Of a stretch of DNA of 64,000 nt, positions 13,846 through 25,709 are shown in pieces (positions within the stretch are counted from its first letter, which is position 1; the number at the start of each line of letters is the position of its first letter). A model generated the notes under the pieces. The model had not been told where the DNA came from. It ran no database searches and saw nothing but the letters and a program-made list of their open reading frames with translations. The translations under genes were made by a program, and so were the position numbers. Location of the stretch: NCBI GenBank assembly GCA_036897445.1, contig JAYMTL010000063.1, forward strand, positions 37,584 to 101,583, written 5' to 3'. Source of the DNA: Pelargonium tetragonum. Its lineage: Eukaryota; Streptophyta; Magnoliopsida; Geraniales; Geraniaceae.

Positions 13846-15253
13846 GCGGTTCCGAAAAAAATTATACGTATCGTGTACAAGAATTTGTTAAAAGGTTAGG
13901 GACTTCTTAGACTTTCATACGGCAGTTTCCGTAATATTTGGTTAATAAGGTATTCAAGGAATTTGAATTTCAAAAACTTAGTGATCCAGAGCCTAGCTTT
14001 TAAGAGGGTGCTGATACGGAATAATAAGCTACAGGACGGGGATAGGAAGTAAGGTAAGAAGTTTTTAGTTATAGAGATTTAGGTATTACAGTAGGGCTAA
14101 TAAATTTCTTAAATTCCCAAAGTTTCCGTGAAAAGTAGGTAAGGACGACAAGATAGTGCGTATGCGTAGAAAATAGTATGTAGAAAACTTATTCTCTCTT
14201 TTTGAGCCAGTTTTTCTTTATTAAAGTAGGGAGTCACTTAAAGTTTATAAGGAGGAAAGTTTGGGGGAGTCTTCTTGTTGAGTGTTCCTCTGATTTCAGG
14301 TTTCAGATAATAAAATGCTGGGGAATAAAATAACTAAAGCGAAAGTTTTTCTATATATGTAAGGGATATGCATTGCTGGAAACCCGGACTCTTTCCAAGG
14401 TATGAACCCACCTGCATACAACTTAGTATAGGATCTAAAAAATTTAGAGGGGGCCTGTACCTGTTAAGTCTAAAAACTGTATAAGCATTGCTAAAAAACC
14501 CTTTTCTGTCCGCACTGGACTAACTTCGTTAAGAGTTTGTTTCATTTCCGAACCCCTTGAGATTATATAAGCTGAGACCAAACCTAAGAATAGTCTATGG
14601 ACAAGCTTCCAAAGGAATGGATTCCTTTTCCTAACGTGCTTGAATAGAGCTTCAATTAAAAAGAGGGGCACTCAACCAGGATTTTGTCTATATTCTATAA
14701 TATAGAAGCGTGTCGCATAACGTAAAAGGTATTAAAAAAAGTGAAACATTACTAGGAAATTACATAGTCTGCCCTTACCTTAGGCGGAATACCCTTCACA
14801 AGAGAGGGAACCCTAGAAAATCTTTTATAAGAGTTTATTCAAGCTTCAAGAGGGCTCCTATAAGGAAAGAAAGACTTTAGCTTTGAAATTATTACAATCC
14901 ACGAAAAGGGGAGGCTCTTTTATCAAAAAATCCTTAAAAACTAAACTAGTAAGTAATATAACTAAAGTATTAACAATTCTCAGCTTATTTATAAATGATA
15001 AGGATCCAGTTACAAGGATACAAGAAACTTAAGGATTACCGAAGCAGCGTACCGGTTAAAATGAAACCATGAACACTCGACAATTTCCAATTTATAGCAA
15101 GCAATAGTTATCTTTTAAGCTTCCTTTATCAAGAAAAATCAGGCCAGTATACAAAATATATATAAAGGAGGGCCGTAATAGTATATGAAAAGGGGGTTAG
15201 TATCGCAGTCCTTTGGAAAGAGAGGCCATTGCCAGTATTTTACTTACTTCTGC

Positions 15254-15273
15254 TTAATACGAGTTAATACGAG
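15254..15273. repeat. 10-bp unit TTAATACGAG, two exact tandem copies
   Basis: Two abutting perfect copies. A ten-base exact duplication is unlikely at a given place by chance and fits replication slippage or end-joining. Confidence 0.8.
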
Positions 15274-17235
15274 GGGTTAGGTTACACCCAGCACTCTTTA
15301 TAAGCGATATAAAGATTCAAAAGGAGCTTTTTCCAGTAATCCTGCATTTTAATACCAAAAAGTTACAAATTCAATAAAAAAGTAACTAAAGGACGCTTCA
15401 GAGATTTTTATTATCAAATTTCCAGCAAAAATTTAATAATAAATGAGGCGCAAGCCAAGATGAGGCAGGTGTAAGAAAAAGTCTATAAGAAGGGCCTAAT
15501 CAAAACATAAAACTTAATCCAGGTGCATTGTTTACTCTAGTTGAGTTGAAAAGCTTCATCATCCATTTACTATATTAAGACATAACCTAATGCCCGCCTA
15601 ACTCAACCTCGTGTCGATCCGCTCCCTTTAAAAGGGGGTGCTTAGAGTAAATAAGAAACTTTTTAGTATAAATTTTCAGGAAGGGAGCGCAGCTATGTCA
15701 AGTTTGGAGAGTAGCAATTTAATGCCTACCCTGGAGACTCTGGATTTATTTGACCCATATAAGTAGTTTTTTTAGTATTTACCAGAGTATTCCGTACAAG
15801 GTCCTATTAAAGTAAAAGCAATCTTAAAAAGTAAGGAATAGCCAAAAAAGGGCAAAGTTGTCTGAGGAAAAATGACTCTGTTTAATGGAAGCCCCTAAGT
15901 AAGAGGACTACCTGGCTAGAGAGCAAGCTCCAATCTAATACGAGGCTAAAAAATTTTTTAGCTCCCAGCTTGCCCGGATGCTCCGTTATAATGTATAAAA
16001 GAGCTCCCCTATGGATAACCTTTTGAAACACTCTTCATGATAAGGGAATCCGGTTATATTATTGTATTGTAGTACTTTTTATAACTATTTGCGCAAAAGG
16101 GATTAACCTGGGAAAGTTTTTAGTAGACTTAAGTTTTCTATTTCCTGCATGGATCTTATACTAAGGGATAACTCTAAGAAAAACTATTTTCTTACTAAAC
16201 GAGACTGGATGTATTCCGTATTTTTCTGTTGGAGAACACTTGTTAACCGAGTCGGATTTCGCTTTTGGCTTTCTGGTCTTATCCTAGTCTCAGTAATAAG
16301 GGTTTTTATATAAATATCCTACCGCCTACTCTAAAATAAAGTGTACAGTTCAGACGTTTGAGCAACATGGGTAATCCTATTTTCATTTAATTTGTTGATT
16401 CCAAAAAGGGGAATTCCTAGTTAAAAGTACTTTCCAATGAAAGCAATTCTTTGATTCTTAAGAAATAAGCCCATTAGCACCGGATATTCTAGATCTTTTT
16501 TTGGTCTCCCGGAACCAAGTGCCAATATACTTGAAAAAATCCCTCACCCTTAAAAGGGTGCCTTCTTACTAGATTAGGAGTTTACAAGGCAATTCTATCT
16601 TTTTGCGGTATTAAAAAAGCATTTAAAGTCTAATATGGCGACAAATTAACTTTCTTAATCATGTCTAAATTTATTTAGTTAGGAAATCCTAATTAAGGGG
16701 ATTAAGGCACTAAAAATTGACCTGGTTCCGGTGAGGTAGAACCCGTATGTGAATCCTTGTAAGAATAGATAAAAGGGGACCCTTGTACAATTGTTGGTGC
16801 AGGGCTGACCCGAACGCTTAGACAAAGGCAAGGCCATAAGAAGGCTTTGACTTATCCTATAGTTTTACCACGAAGAAGGACCCCTTTTCGGTTTATAAAG
16901 TTTTTGTTATATATAATTTTTATCTAACCTAAGACCCTTTTAGCATTCGTCTAATTACAGAAATCTCAGATGGACTTATTTCTGTCTTAAAAAGGAGAAT
17001 CTACTCCCTTGTTTAAATATTTATAACACCTATTAAGTATTTATTATCTTTTAGATTAACCAGGGACTCCTTGTAATACTACTACCTAAAACCCTTTTTT
17101 GAAAGTGGGGAATAAAACCTTGTGAAGAGCTTCCTTCCTGTATTTATAGAATAACCAAATGAAAAATTGGATCATTTTGTCGCTTTTATCTCATTATTAA
17201 TATACTTGGCACTAGCAGTGTGGCGGAAAGAAAAA

Positions 17236-17255
17236 AGTTATATATATATATAACT
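17236..17255. repeat. 20-bp perfect T-A palindrome
   Basis: AGTTA, ten alternating T/A bases, then TAACT form a perfect dyad. It could extrude as a cruciform or arise as a simple dinucleotide repeat. No flanking gene suggests a regulatory role. Confidence 0.7.
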
Positions 17256-19367
17256 ACTCATTTTTATACAGTCACACAAAATTAGGATTCGTAGTTAGCA
17301 ACCGGCGCATTATATAAAAAGTAAACTACGAAAAGTATAATATTACAAAAGGGATTCCCTAAGCGTTGTCGATTAAACTAAATGCCCAGAACAGCGAAGC
17401 CCCCTTATTAAAGTAAAGATCTAAGAAAAACAGGATAGGATATAAGTAGGCCCTTTACAATCACGGTATCTGCTAGAGTTCTTTCTAGAGTCATAAGTCT
17501 ATTAGAAAAGAAAGGAAATAAGTTTTTGAAGAAAGAACTTGGATAGAATTTTATATGTATCTACCTAGGACAAAGCTACTGTATATAGTGGAAGGGCTTT
17601 TTTTAAGGGGCGAGATCCTGCAGAGGTATTTAAAAGCATGGGGCTTGGTGGATACTTTATTTACAACTAGTACTTCTGTGGGTACTGTAAACCAATATCT
17701 TATAACTTTAGAAAGTTATTTAGCAAAAATAGAAGTTTTCTTTGCTTTGACTATATGACGCCGTTTTAGTTCGAATTTCCGGGAGGGTGAGTAGGCAGGG
17801 AGACTTTCTACTTTCAAAGTTTCCTATATAGATTTTCAATTTATTCTACGTGCTAACTAAGACTATATTTAATATAACAAAGAACAGCTATTGGTTCACA
17901 AATCCTACCTTACTAAGATTTACTTGGCGAGATCTTGTTTATAAAAAGCAAGATATAATTAAATGTACTCGTAGTTAGTCCTTACTTTAGCTCTAATATT
18001 CCAAACTTCCTGTTTATTCTCCCCTTATCTCTCATTTTTAAGCTTTAAATCCAGAAAATGCTATTACTAAACTCCTACAAATTTAAGGAAAACTAAGAAC
18101 ACGAAGGGGTTTTCTTTCCACGTATGATATAAATTCCTATTTGCTTGTGTTTCCTTATTCTGGTTAAAGGCATTTTAAGAGCCCGAAAAAGTTCCTCTAA
18201 TAGCCCACCGGGAACTGAACCCTTATCCTATGTTACGAGCTTATACCCACTTGGTAGGGTATTTGTATCCTAAAATTTGCTCCTAAAGTTTATAGTTTTT
18301 TTACTACCTCTAACCACGGAGTATACTTAAATTTCATAGTATAGTAAAAGGGTTTAGAATTTCTTTCGGGATTGCCATAAAAACGGGTAGGCTTTGATTT
18401 TTGCTATACTCTAAATACCGAGCTCTAACTTCTTACTTAATAAGCCTTATAAATAAATATAAACCAAAGTATTTGACTTTTTGGCAATCCCCTATTATTA
18501 GTTAGAGCTTGCTGCTATTAAGAAAATGTTGAGGAAAAATCCTTACTTAATGGGTCCGCAATAGAAATACTAAACGGAGTTCTTGCTTAAACATATATTA
18601 AGAAATGATTCTAGGGCTGAGTAAAAAATGAAGAAAATGACTTAAATATCCAGATGTCATTTTCCGTTTAACTAATGACTAAAAAAAGCTAGAAATGAAA
18701 TAGGTAGTAAGATTTGGAATTTAATACGAATTTTGTATTCTTTGAGGATTGCTACTTAGAGAGGCTCTACTAAAGATAGAAGTTTTTATACTATTCCCAA
18801 GACTTGAAACTGTAATTGTGAGCAGATAAAATAAATGAAAAAGGGTTTAGCTGTAGTCCAGATTGCTTTACTTTTTGGTATTATACAAAACAGAGATTGA
18901 CCTATTATCACAAATTTCATACTCCAGATATTTTCTTAGGGCCCTTTTGCGTGCACAATAAACCGGCCTCAAGGATTTTATAGTAAGATTTTGGCAAGGA
19001 AATAAAAGGAGTCCCTTAAAGTTTACAAGTCTAGCTTTGGAGATTTACACCTAGTCTGGAAGAGAGGAATAAGAATTTTCAGTATACTATATTTACCTTT
19101 TTCATTTTAAGAACTTTTCAGATAAGAAACCCTGTAGAAAATCGGGTACCCAAACAAGAGAATTGGGTTTCATTAATTAACCGGTTTACCTTTGATGGAT
19201 AGCATTTCATAGAGAATACTTGGCTCTCGTCTGAGTTATATAAACTTCCTTACCAATTTAGTATTCATAAATGTAAAAAGAAGCGCCTATAACAGGAAAG
19301 CTCAGATTCCATGAGTGTTAACTTGTTTATACTGCTCTTTGAATTAATAAGCTAAAAAAAACGCCCC

Positions 19368-19385
19368 ATAGATATAATAGATATA
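19368..19385. repeat. 9-bp unit ATAGATATA, two exact tandem copies
   Basis: Exact abutting duplication, directly followed by a purine/pyrimidine element (AAAGGAATTCCCTTG). Confidence 0.7.
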
Positions 19386-22054
19386 AAGGAATTCCCTTGT
19401 CGGCGCATTGTTACTTGTGCTGCGAATACAAACTTATGCTTAAAAGTATTCTGCATAACATATTTAGACTCCTAAGTCTCGCTCGTTCTTTTGTAAAAAA
19501 GCCATACAGAGCTCCGACCTGCTGAATTACACTAAATAAAAGGAGTCCTGATAACTTGGGATATTTGAGCTAGATTATATCTCGACCTGTTTAGGTCTGT
19601 GCCAAAACGCGGGGGTCGAATTCCTATAAGTAAAGTAAATGACTCAGAATACCTGGGGAAGGGACTAAGAGAACTAAATGCACTCAATTATGGTAAACTC
19701 ATAATAAGGAGTATTCTGTTAAATCTTGCATATGAATTTCATTAGGTATATTGCTACAATTATCAATTATAGAGAGGCCCTATTTCTTATTCATATTATA
19801 CTATCGGCAGAGACTCCAGAATCTGCTCATTTTCGAGGTAAACTCGATTGTTAACCTTTTATTTATAGAGTTGAATTCGTTACTTATTAAATTTTTAGAA
19901 GACCCCGCAACCTTTTAAACTTCTTGTACATGAACCCATATAATTTAACTAAAACTTAACTATGAACACGACTTGAACCCGAAGCAACTATTCCAAACGT
20001 CTTTTCTTTATCGAGCTTAATCTTGATTAAAGTAGTCGGTTAATAGGGCGCCTCCACTTCCTATGGACGGATCTCAAGAGAGTATACAACAAACTTTTTA
20101 TCTAAGTGATTTTAATACTCTAAAATCCAAGTTCCTTACCTTCGTTTTGCGTTAACTTTTTGAGTAGGTTTTAAAACTCCTAAAATATAGCAGATATCAG
20201 GATACAGAGTCTAGGTTTAGCTACAAAGACAGGTAGTACAAATATGAAGTAGATGTTGGCTTTTGATTTAAAGTAAGGGATTGCTTGTTACCTTGTCTCT
20301 TTGTTTAAAAGTTTCCGAAAATCAAAGTTTAGAGAATAAAAGAATTTCCGGTAAATGAACTCAATTTTAAAGTCGGCTTTTTTCTTGGAGTTGCTCTTAG
20401 AGTATAAGGTGTACTATCAAAATAGTATTAAGCTATAACTCTATCTATTTTATACTGATATATACGGAATAGATATAGAGTAATACACTCAAATACTCCT
20501 TACTAACTAAAACTAATAAGTAACTCAAGATATCTTAAATAGTATAGTAAGCTCTAGCTATTGTTTATACCTAAGAAAAAAGTATGCCCTATCCCGTGCC
20601 CAAGTCAAGTAAGGAGTTCCTGATAAACCCAATATAATAGTAATAGCAGAACTTAAGAAAATTCTACTGAGATTTACTCAGGGTTTTGAGTGCTATAGGG
20701 GAATCTCGAGTGTTATGAGTTACTCTGCTTTGAGGTGATCCTTGCTAAGGTCTATAAATGGGTTTTTCAGTTTTACACGGAAGATAAAGCACCGCATTCT
20801 TTATTATAATAGGAGATCTGATAGATATAAATTTCCTCTAGGCTTTCAATACAATACTCCTATCAATTTTTGTCTATAGAGAGCCGGACTCCCTTATATC
20901 TTAAAATTAGAGCTAGCATCAACACTATTATAAATAAAACCTCAGTATCTTTGTATTTTAATCTTTACTAATGGGTAAGGAGCCCCTTAAATAAAGTAGT
21001 AAAAAAGACTTGAGATTTTTATTCTAAGAAAGCTGTAAGCAAAGAGAGACCTTTATAGACAAAGGAATTTCCCTTGCTTGTTTAGGCGATAATCAGCTCC
21101 TTTTTTAGTCTTTATTGATAGTATAATTGTCTTTATTTCGAATAAAATGATCAGATAGAATCCTACATATAGTTTATAAACTTACAACCTCTTGCCAATT
21201 TCCTATTAGTCAAAAGAACCTTTTAGCGTATCCCTCCCTAGGTTTCCATAGCGACACCGGATTGGCTTTGTTATACATACTTTAATCCTACCTCTTCGTG
21301 TAAGGGAAAAAGGGACTCCAGTAAAAAATTGGGAAATTGACTATAAAAAATGAGAAAGTAGAAGTCCCCTATGAGTCTACCATGCACACATGTGCCCTTC
21401 GGTTAATTCAAAGTCATGTTACTTCTGAAAAGTCTAGCTCTCCGTCACTAAAGCGAATAAAAAAGCTCTCCTAAAACAAAAGATAGATAAGTAGAGACCC
21501 GCGTAAATTTATATTTGGATTCGGAATAAGTACTTATAAAAACAACGCCCTGTTAATTCCTTTTTACTATGAATATTCTAGAATAAAGTTATCCGTGAGT
21601 CACCCGTCTAGACTCAATCTTTCACTGACTCAGATTTATGAGTTTTTCTAGAACGTATAGACCTTTTTTCGAATTGATCCAAGGGAAATTGCATGGTTCA
21701 CTCATTTCACTTTAGGAATCCTTGCAATATGAAGTTTATTTAGATAAGTCCCTAAAGATTGTAGGGCCCGTTTTTTACAATCTCAAAAGGGTCCTTTGGC
21801 ACTTTCAATAAGTTTAGACTAAGGAGTAGCGGTTCTCCTAAAAAAAGGATCTGGCTAGTGTTATTTCGGTTCCCTTAGTTGCCCCGTTTTGTGAATTAAG
21901 TACTGAAAATTCCCTTTTTTCTAGAAGATTTCAAATTGTTCTACTACTTTTTTTTTGGAAATTCAATCTTAATCCTAGTATGAGTAAAAAGGTTAATGAT
22001 AGAGCCGAATAATAAAGGCAAACTTGGCTGAAATTATTATTATAAGAATTTTGA

Positions 22055-22070
22055 GGGTATAATAGCTCAG
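22055..22070 (+). pseudogene. tRNA 5'-end-like fragment
   Basis: GGGTATAATAGCTCAG looks like the acceptor-5' strand and D stem of a tRNA (TA then GCTC then AG). No complementary 3' acceptor follows within 90 bases. The first 14 bases recur exactly at 54860-54873, there fused to a different upstream sequence, so the pieces appear dispersed. Confidence 0.35.
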
Positions 22071-22134
22071 CAGTAATTTAGGTTAGGAGAGGCTTGATCC
22101 AAGGAAGGGAAGTCTTATTTTTTTGCCCACACCC

Positions 22135-22149
22135 CTTAATTACATTACC
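22135..22149 (-). repeat. dispersed 15-mer, copy a
   Basis: On the minus strand this reads GGTAATGTAATTAAG. Five more exact copies lie at 23205, 23248, 31613, 39977 and 59589. No gene is recognisable next to any of them. Confidence 0.85.
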
Positions 22150-23201
22150 TTTTGCGAGGACTTTTATTATCCAGATTAAAAAGGGAGAGTCCGGGATTTT
22201 TGTGTCGTATCTCAACTCCAAAAATCTTTGCTAGAGTCTAGTTTGAAATCGATACATTATGCTTTTCTGTTAACTAAAGGACTTTAAACTTAATCTAATA
22301 AAGAGCTTTTAGGGGAATTGCTTTGAAAGGAGGTAATTTCTTTAGCTTAGGATATTATTTACTAAGTAAAAGGATATAACAAGAATCCTACTACAATGAC
22401 TAGTGTTTGATAACTAATAAAAGCTAGTCAAAGCCTCCTCTTTCTGGAGTATTCTTTATAAACTATTTATACACAGGACATTGGTAAACCTTGGTTAAAG
22501 ACAATCAATTATTAGAGGTTTAGTCTTTTGTAGGATACTTTTCCTTGTAAGCTGCTTCTACCAGAACCCGGTTCAGAATATACATATAAACTAAAAACAA
22601 AGCTCTACTTAACTACTGCTATTACCAAATTGTATATACACGAAACCCCTTTGCAACCCCAAATGATTTTTACCTATATTTACTTAAGAACCTTCCTTAA
22701 CTAGCAAAAGCTTACAGATTCTTAGGAGACTAGACATTTATGTTCTATAATATAGATTTTTAAAAGCCTTTGGATAAAACCAATGAAAGTAAAAAATTCT
22801 TGAATCATTAAGATCTCTTTAGGAGATATACATTTTACAAAAAATCTTAGACACTAGTCCATAACAAAATGAAACTTAATAATAAAGAGAATACTGATTC
22901 TAAAAAAACCCTGTGTCAAGCAAGCAATTCCTTGGGTAAGAACTCAAGCTCTAGTTCCAACTCCGAGTCTATAAAAGAACATTTTATATGAAACTAAAAG
23001 AATAGCGAAGGAAAGAAATTCTCTAGCTAGAAATGAACCCATAAGGTCTCTACCGTATGGATACTAATCAGAAAAGTATCTTATTACAAGTTATTAGGAA
23101 TTTTTGAAAGTATGAAATCTTACAAGGGCTATCGCACCTCATTTTTCTTACTTATTACCTCACTTTAACTCCTTTAGCAACTAGCAACAACTCCTATAGG
23201 G

Positions 23202-23265
23202 TTTCTTAATTACATTACCTATTTACAAAGGTCTTGAGAGAACAAAAGGTAATGTAATTAAGAAA
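23202..23265. repeat. inverted repeat, 19-bp perfect arms, 26-base loop
   Basis: Arms 23202-23220 and 23247-23265 are exact reverse complements, each containing the dispersed 15-mer. The loop is 26 bases. There is no T run after either arm, so it does not look like a simple terminator. It may be a recombination or processing hairpin, a mobile palindromic element, or two opposed insertions of the same repeat. Confidence 0.85.
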
Positions 23266-24823
23266 ACTTTAGAATTCCAAGCTACAGCTGCAAAAAAAGG
23301 AATTCAAATTACTCAAGCACCCTCTTAAAATAAAAAGGCCTGCCTATCCCTTTTTTTTGTATGTAAGTTCCCTCAAAACAAATGTACATAAGCCCCTGTA
23401 AAGCATAACAAAAATAGGGGTACTCAAATAGCTTATAACTAGCCAAGCACTTTCTTTTTATAGCAAAAAGTAGTCCTTACTAGCGGCCCGGTACTTCACA
23501 ACACAACTACGAACTCCTTGTTAACAGAGGAATTTTATCTGGTTTTATATGCCAAATCTTAAAAAAACCTTGAATTAAAGTGTCCCACTAAACGATACCT
23601 TAGGGAATTCATTTATACAATAGGCTGAGGAGAGATCTTAATAAAGGGCTTTAAGTAGAGTATTCTTAAAATTTCACAGGGAAGGTTCTGTAAACAAGAA
23701 AAGAAAGACGCTAATTGAAGTCTAAAAGTCAATATACTTAGAATCTTGTTCCTAAATAGCTAACAAGCAAAACTATCCCTTATGAAGGAAGTTTAACTCT
23801 ACTAGAATTACAGAAGGGCTCCCATTTCAGTCTTACCATCAGTTTCATTTCTTAGGTCATTACCACAGCACAGAGTTTAGTTTTACCAAAAAAAGTAAGT
23901 TAGTACTAAACGTTGTATTTTAATATAAGGAACAAAAATCTTTCTTTTTATTTGGAAAAGCCGGAGCTCCTACAAAGCTACTTTTTATTAGACCTAAAAG
24001 GTATTCTTTGACTCCAGGCACCTTTCTGATTAGCCGAGTTTAGGGAATATACAGCGAGCACTCTAAATGAAAACCTTTTTTTAATAGTAAATCTAAGAAA
24101 TGAAGTTCAATTTTCTGGGGTACCCTTACTAATACTAATTGAGAAAAAAGCTTGAGTGTTAGATGCAAGAGAATGAGTTCCTGTGTTTACAAAGCATGCC
24201 TTTTTTAGTTCCCTTTAAAAGAATAAGAAGCAACAACCAGCCTTTACAGCCGAGCAGATACCTGTTTGGTAATTCTATTAAGGTTAAACAACTGACCCGG
24301 AACCCTTGTTATAAGGTATAGGATACTTTTAGTTGAAGCCCTGCTTCCAAAGTGCAGTCTTGAGTTCCAAAAGCTAAGGATTTTGAGCTCTCTTAAGCTT
24401 AAGATAGGATATTATACCGAAATACTAAATATTGTAACCCCTCTAAATGTAGCTGCTTTTCTTACTCTTTGAACTCCTGTAGCAACCCGCTATTTAATCT
24501 TGGATCTAATAAGGACTAATTCTAAAAATCAGTAGAACAACTTTAGTTAAAATTGACGTATTCTCGCCGGGTGTCCCTATACGCTGCCAATATTATTAAT
24601 TATTAAAGAAAAAAGAAGTTTCTATTATGAAGCTTTTTATAGTAAAAAGGAGAGGGAGTAACCAAGTATTCTTAACTTACGAGTTTTTCATTTGAGAACT
24701 AGAATTTAATAGGTGTTATACATCTTTTGAGGATAAGTCCCTTAACTACTCAGGGGCCGCAGACCCCCAGGCAACTCCTAGCTTTTTAGAATTCAAGATT
24801 CACTTAATAGAAGAATACGACAT

Positions 24824-24843
24824 TTCTTAGTTATTCTTAGTTA
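24824..24843. repeat. 10-bp unit TTCTTAGTTA, two exact tandem copies
   Basis: Two perfect abutting copies, 80 bases before the second tRNA-like fragment. Confidence 0.8.
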
Positions 24844-24919
24844 TGAAAGGATCCTTAATCCCTTTCCTGAAAGCTTTTAAAGAACGGATGCTTTTTTTAG
24901 ATCTGCTCCATTCCATACT

Positions 24920-24989
24920 CCGCAATTCTATGTTAAAACAACGCCGCTTCGAACGGAAAACCACGGGTTCAAGTCCTGTTATCCTAGTT
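24920..24989 (+). pseudogene. tRNA-like fragment, copy 2
   Basis: The last 24 bases are identical to 2054-2077, and the start closely matches 2009-2029. The T stem ACGGG still pairs with CCTGT although its 5' strand differs from copy 1 (GCAGG), so pairing is kept while sequence changes. The central bases CCG, CTTCGAA, CGG form a short arm with a seven-base loop (TCG in the anticodon position). No acceptor 5' strand is present. The pairing-preserving change hints at past or present structural selection. Confidence 0.45.
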
Positions 24990-25066
24990 TAGTCCTCTTG
25001 ATACGAAGATAGGAATCCCACTTTTTTCAATAGTTACTTGAATCACAAATTTACGATACCCTTTTC

Positions 25067-25120
25067 AAGACCCACAAGACAGGCAGGGCTCGTAAGACGG
25101 GTTATAAGAAAAGGTGTAGC
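25067..25120 (+). other. basic peptide tract (KTHKTGRARKTG)
   Basis: A short open stretch encodes KTHKTGRARKTG. It aligns with KIHKAGRAHRKG at 45670-45705. Three of the codon pairs (CAC/CAT, GGC/GGT, GGT/GGG) differ only at the third position, and most of the rest are conservative, which is a coding-type pattern. The match is only 12 residues. KAGRA also occurs in ribosomal protein uL2, but this is too short to assign. Confidence 0.2.
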
Positions 25121-25574
25121 CCACAGAGCCCTTACTTAAGAGTGTAGTTCCTAATAAGGAGGGTATAGCTAGGATAAGTACAAGGTAAGATTATTTGTGT
25201 CTTTTGCTTCTGGTTAAAGTCATAGGAAAAAAGTAGTATAACCCTTTATTATAAAGAAGAAAGAGTTTTTGTTTTAGTTTACTGGAGCTAGGGGATTTAA
25301 ATAGGTTAAGAGAAGAGTACGTGTGCCCTAACTAAAACATAGGGTTATAGTGAGTGACTACTAGACAGGGCTCGTAGAAAGTTAAGATAAAGAATAAAAA
25401 GCTCAATTAAATACTATAGACCTTTTATTATAAGAGAAAGAGACCCCTTTGTGATAAATCTAACCCCGAAAACTCATACTATTCTCAGTCCTTATGAATA
25501 CCCCTTACTTTAGCAGGAGCCTCCTGACTATAGGTAACTAAGTTTAACACAGCAACTTGAAAAGGAACTCCTAT

Positions 25575-25590
25575 GTCATAGAGTCATAGA
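25575..25590. repeat. 8-bp unit GTCATAGA, two exact tandem copies
   Basis: Exact abutting duplication. Confidence 0.7.
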
Positions 25591-25627
25591 ATATCTTTGT
25601 TTAATCGGAATAACTTATTAGGCCCTT

Positions 25628-25647
25628 CTTAATTACTCTTAATTACA
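25628..25647. repeat. 10-bp unit CTTAATTACT/A, two tandem copies
   Basis: The two units differ only in the last base. The unit is the minus-strand 3' half of the dispersed 15-mer (GTAATTAAG), so a piece of that repeat appears to have been locally duplicated. Confidence 0.65.
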
Positions 25648-25709
25648 GGGACCCTTAAAGAGCTTCTGTGAACCTTGTAATTGTAGCCGGGCTTTGTTAC
25701 TGACTTGTT

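Larger units (their letters stand above)
5482..15253. other. gene-free A+T-rich stretch
   Basis: No coding region, rRNA motif or intact tRNA is visible. It contains tRNA arm-like pieces at 8781-8825, 12096-12112 and 13811-13845, tandem duplications at 6924-6939 and 9532-9545, and one ACAAGGG copy at 11763. The open frames at 12864-13070 (plus) and 14444-14671 (minus) have no recognised homology. Confidence 0.6.
15274..22054. other. gene-free A+T-rich stretch
   Basis: Nothing coding is recognisable. It contains the alternating T-A palindrome at 17236-17255, a tandem duplication at 19368-19385, a small hairpin at 20412-20427 (TACTAT, loop CAAA, ATAGTA), and purine/pyrimidine elements ending in CCCTTGT at 16771-16790, 17006-17012 and 19385-19400. 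The 67-codon frame at 17555 has no identifiable domain. Confidence 0.6.
22150..24919. other. gene-free stretch around the 15-mer inverted repeat
   Basis: Apart from the repeat features listed here I see nothing coding. TAACAAGGG-type words lie at 23122 and, on the minus strand, at 24303. Confidence 0.55.
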
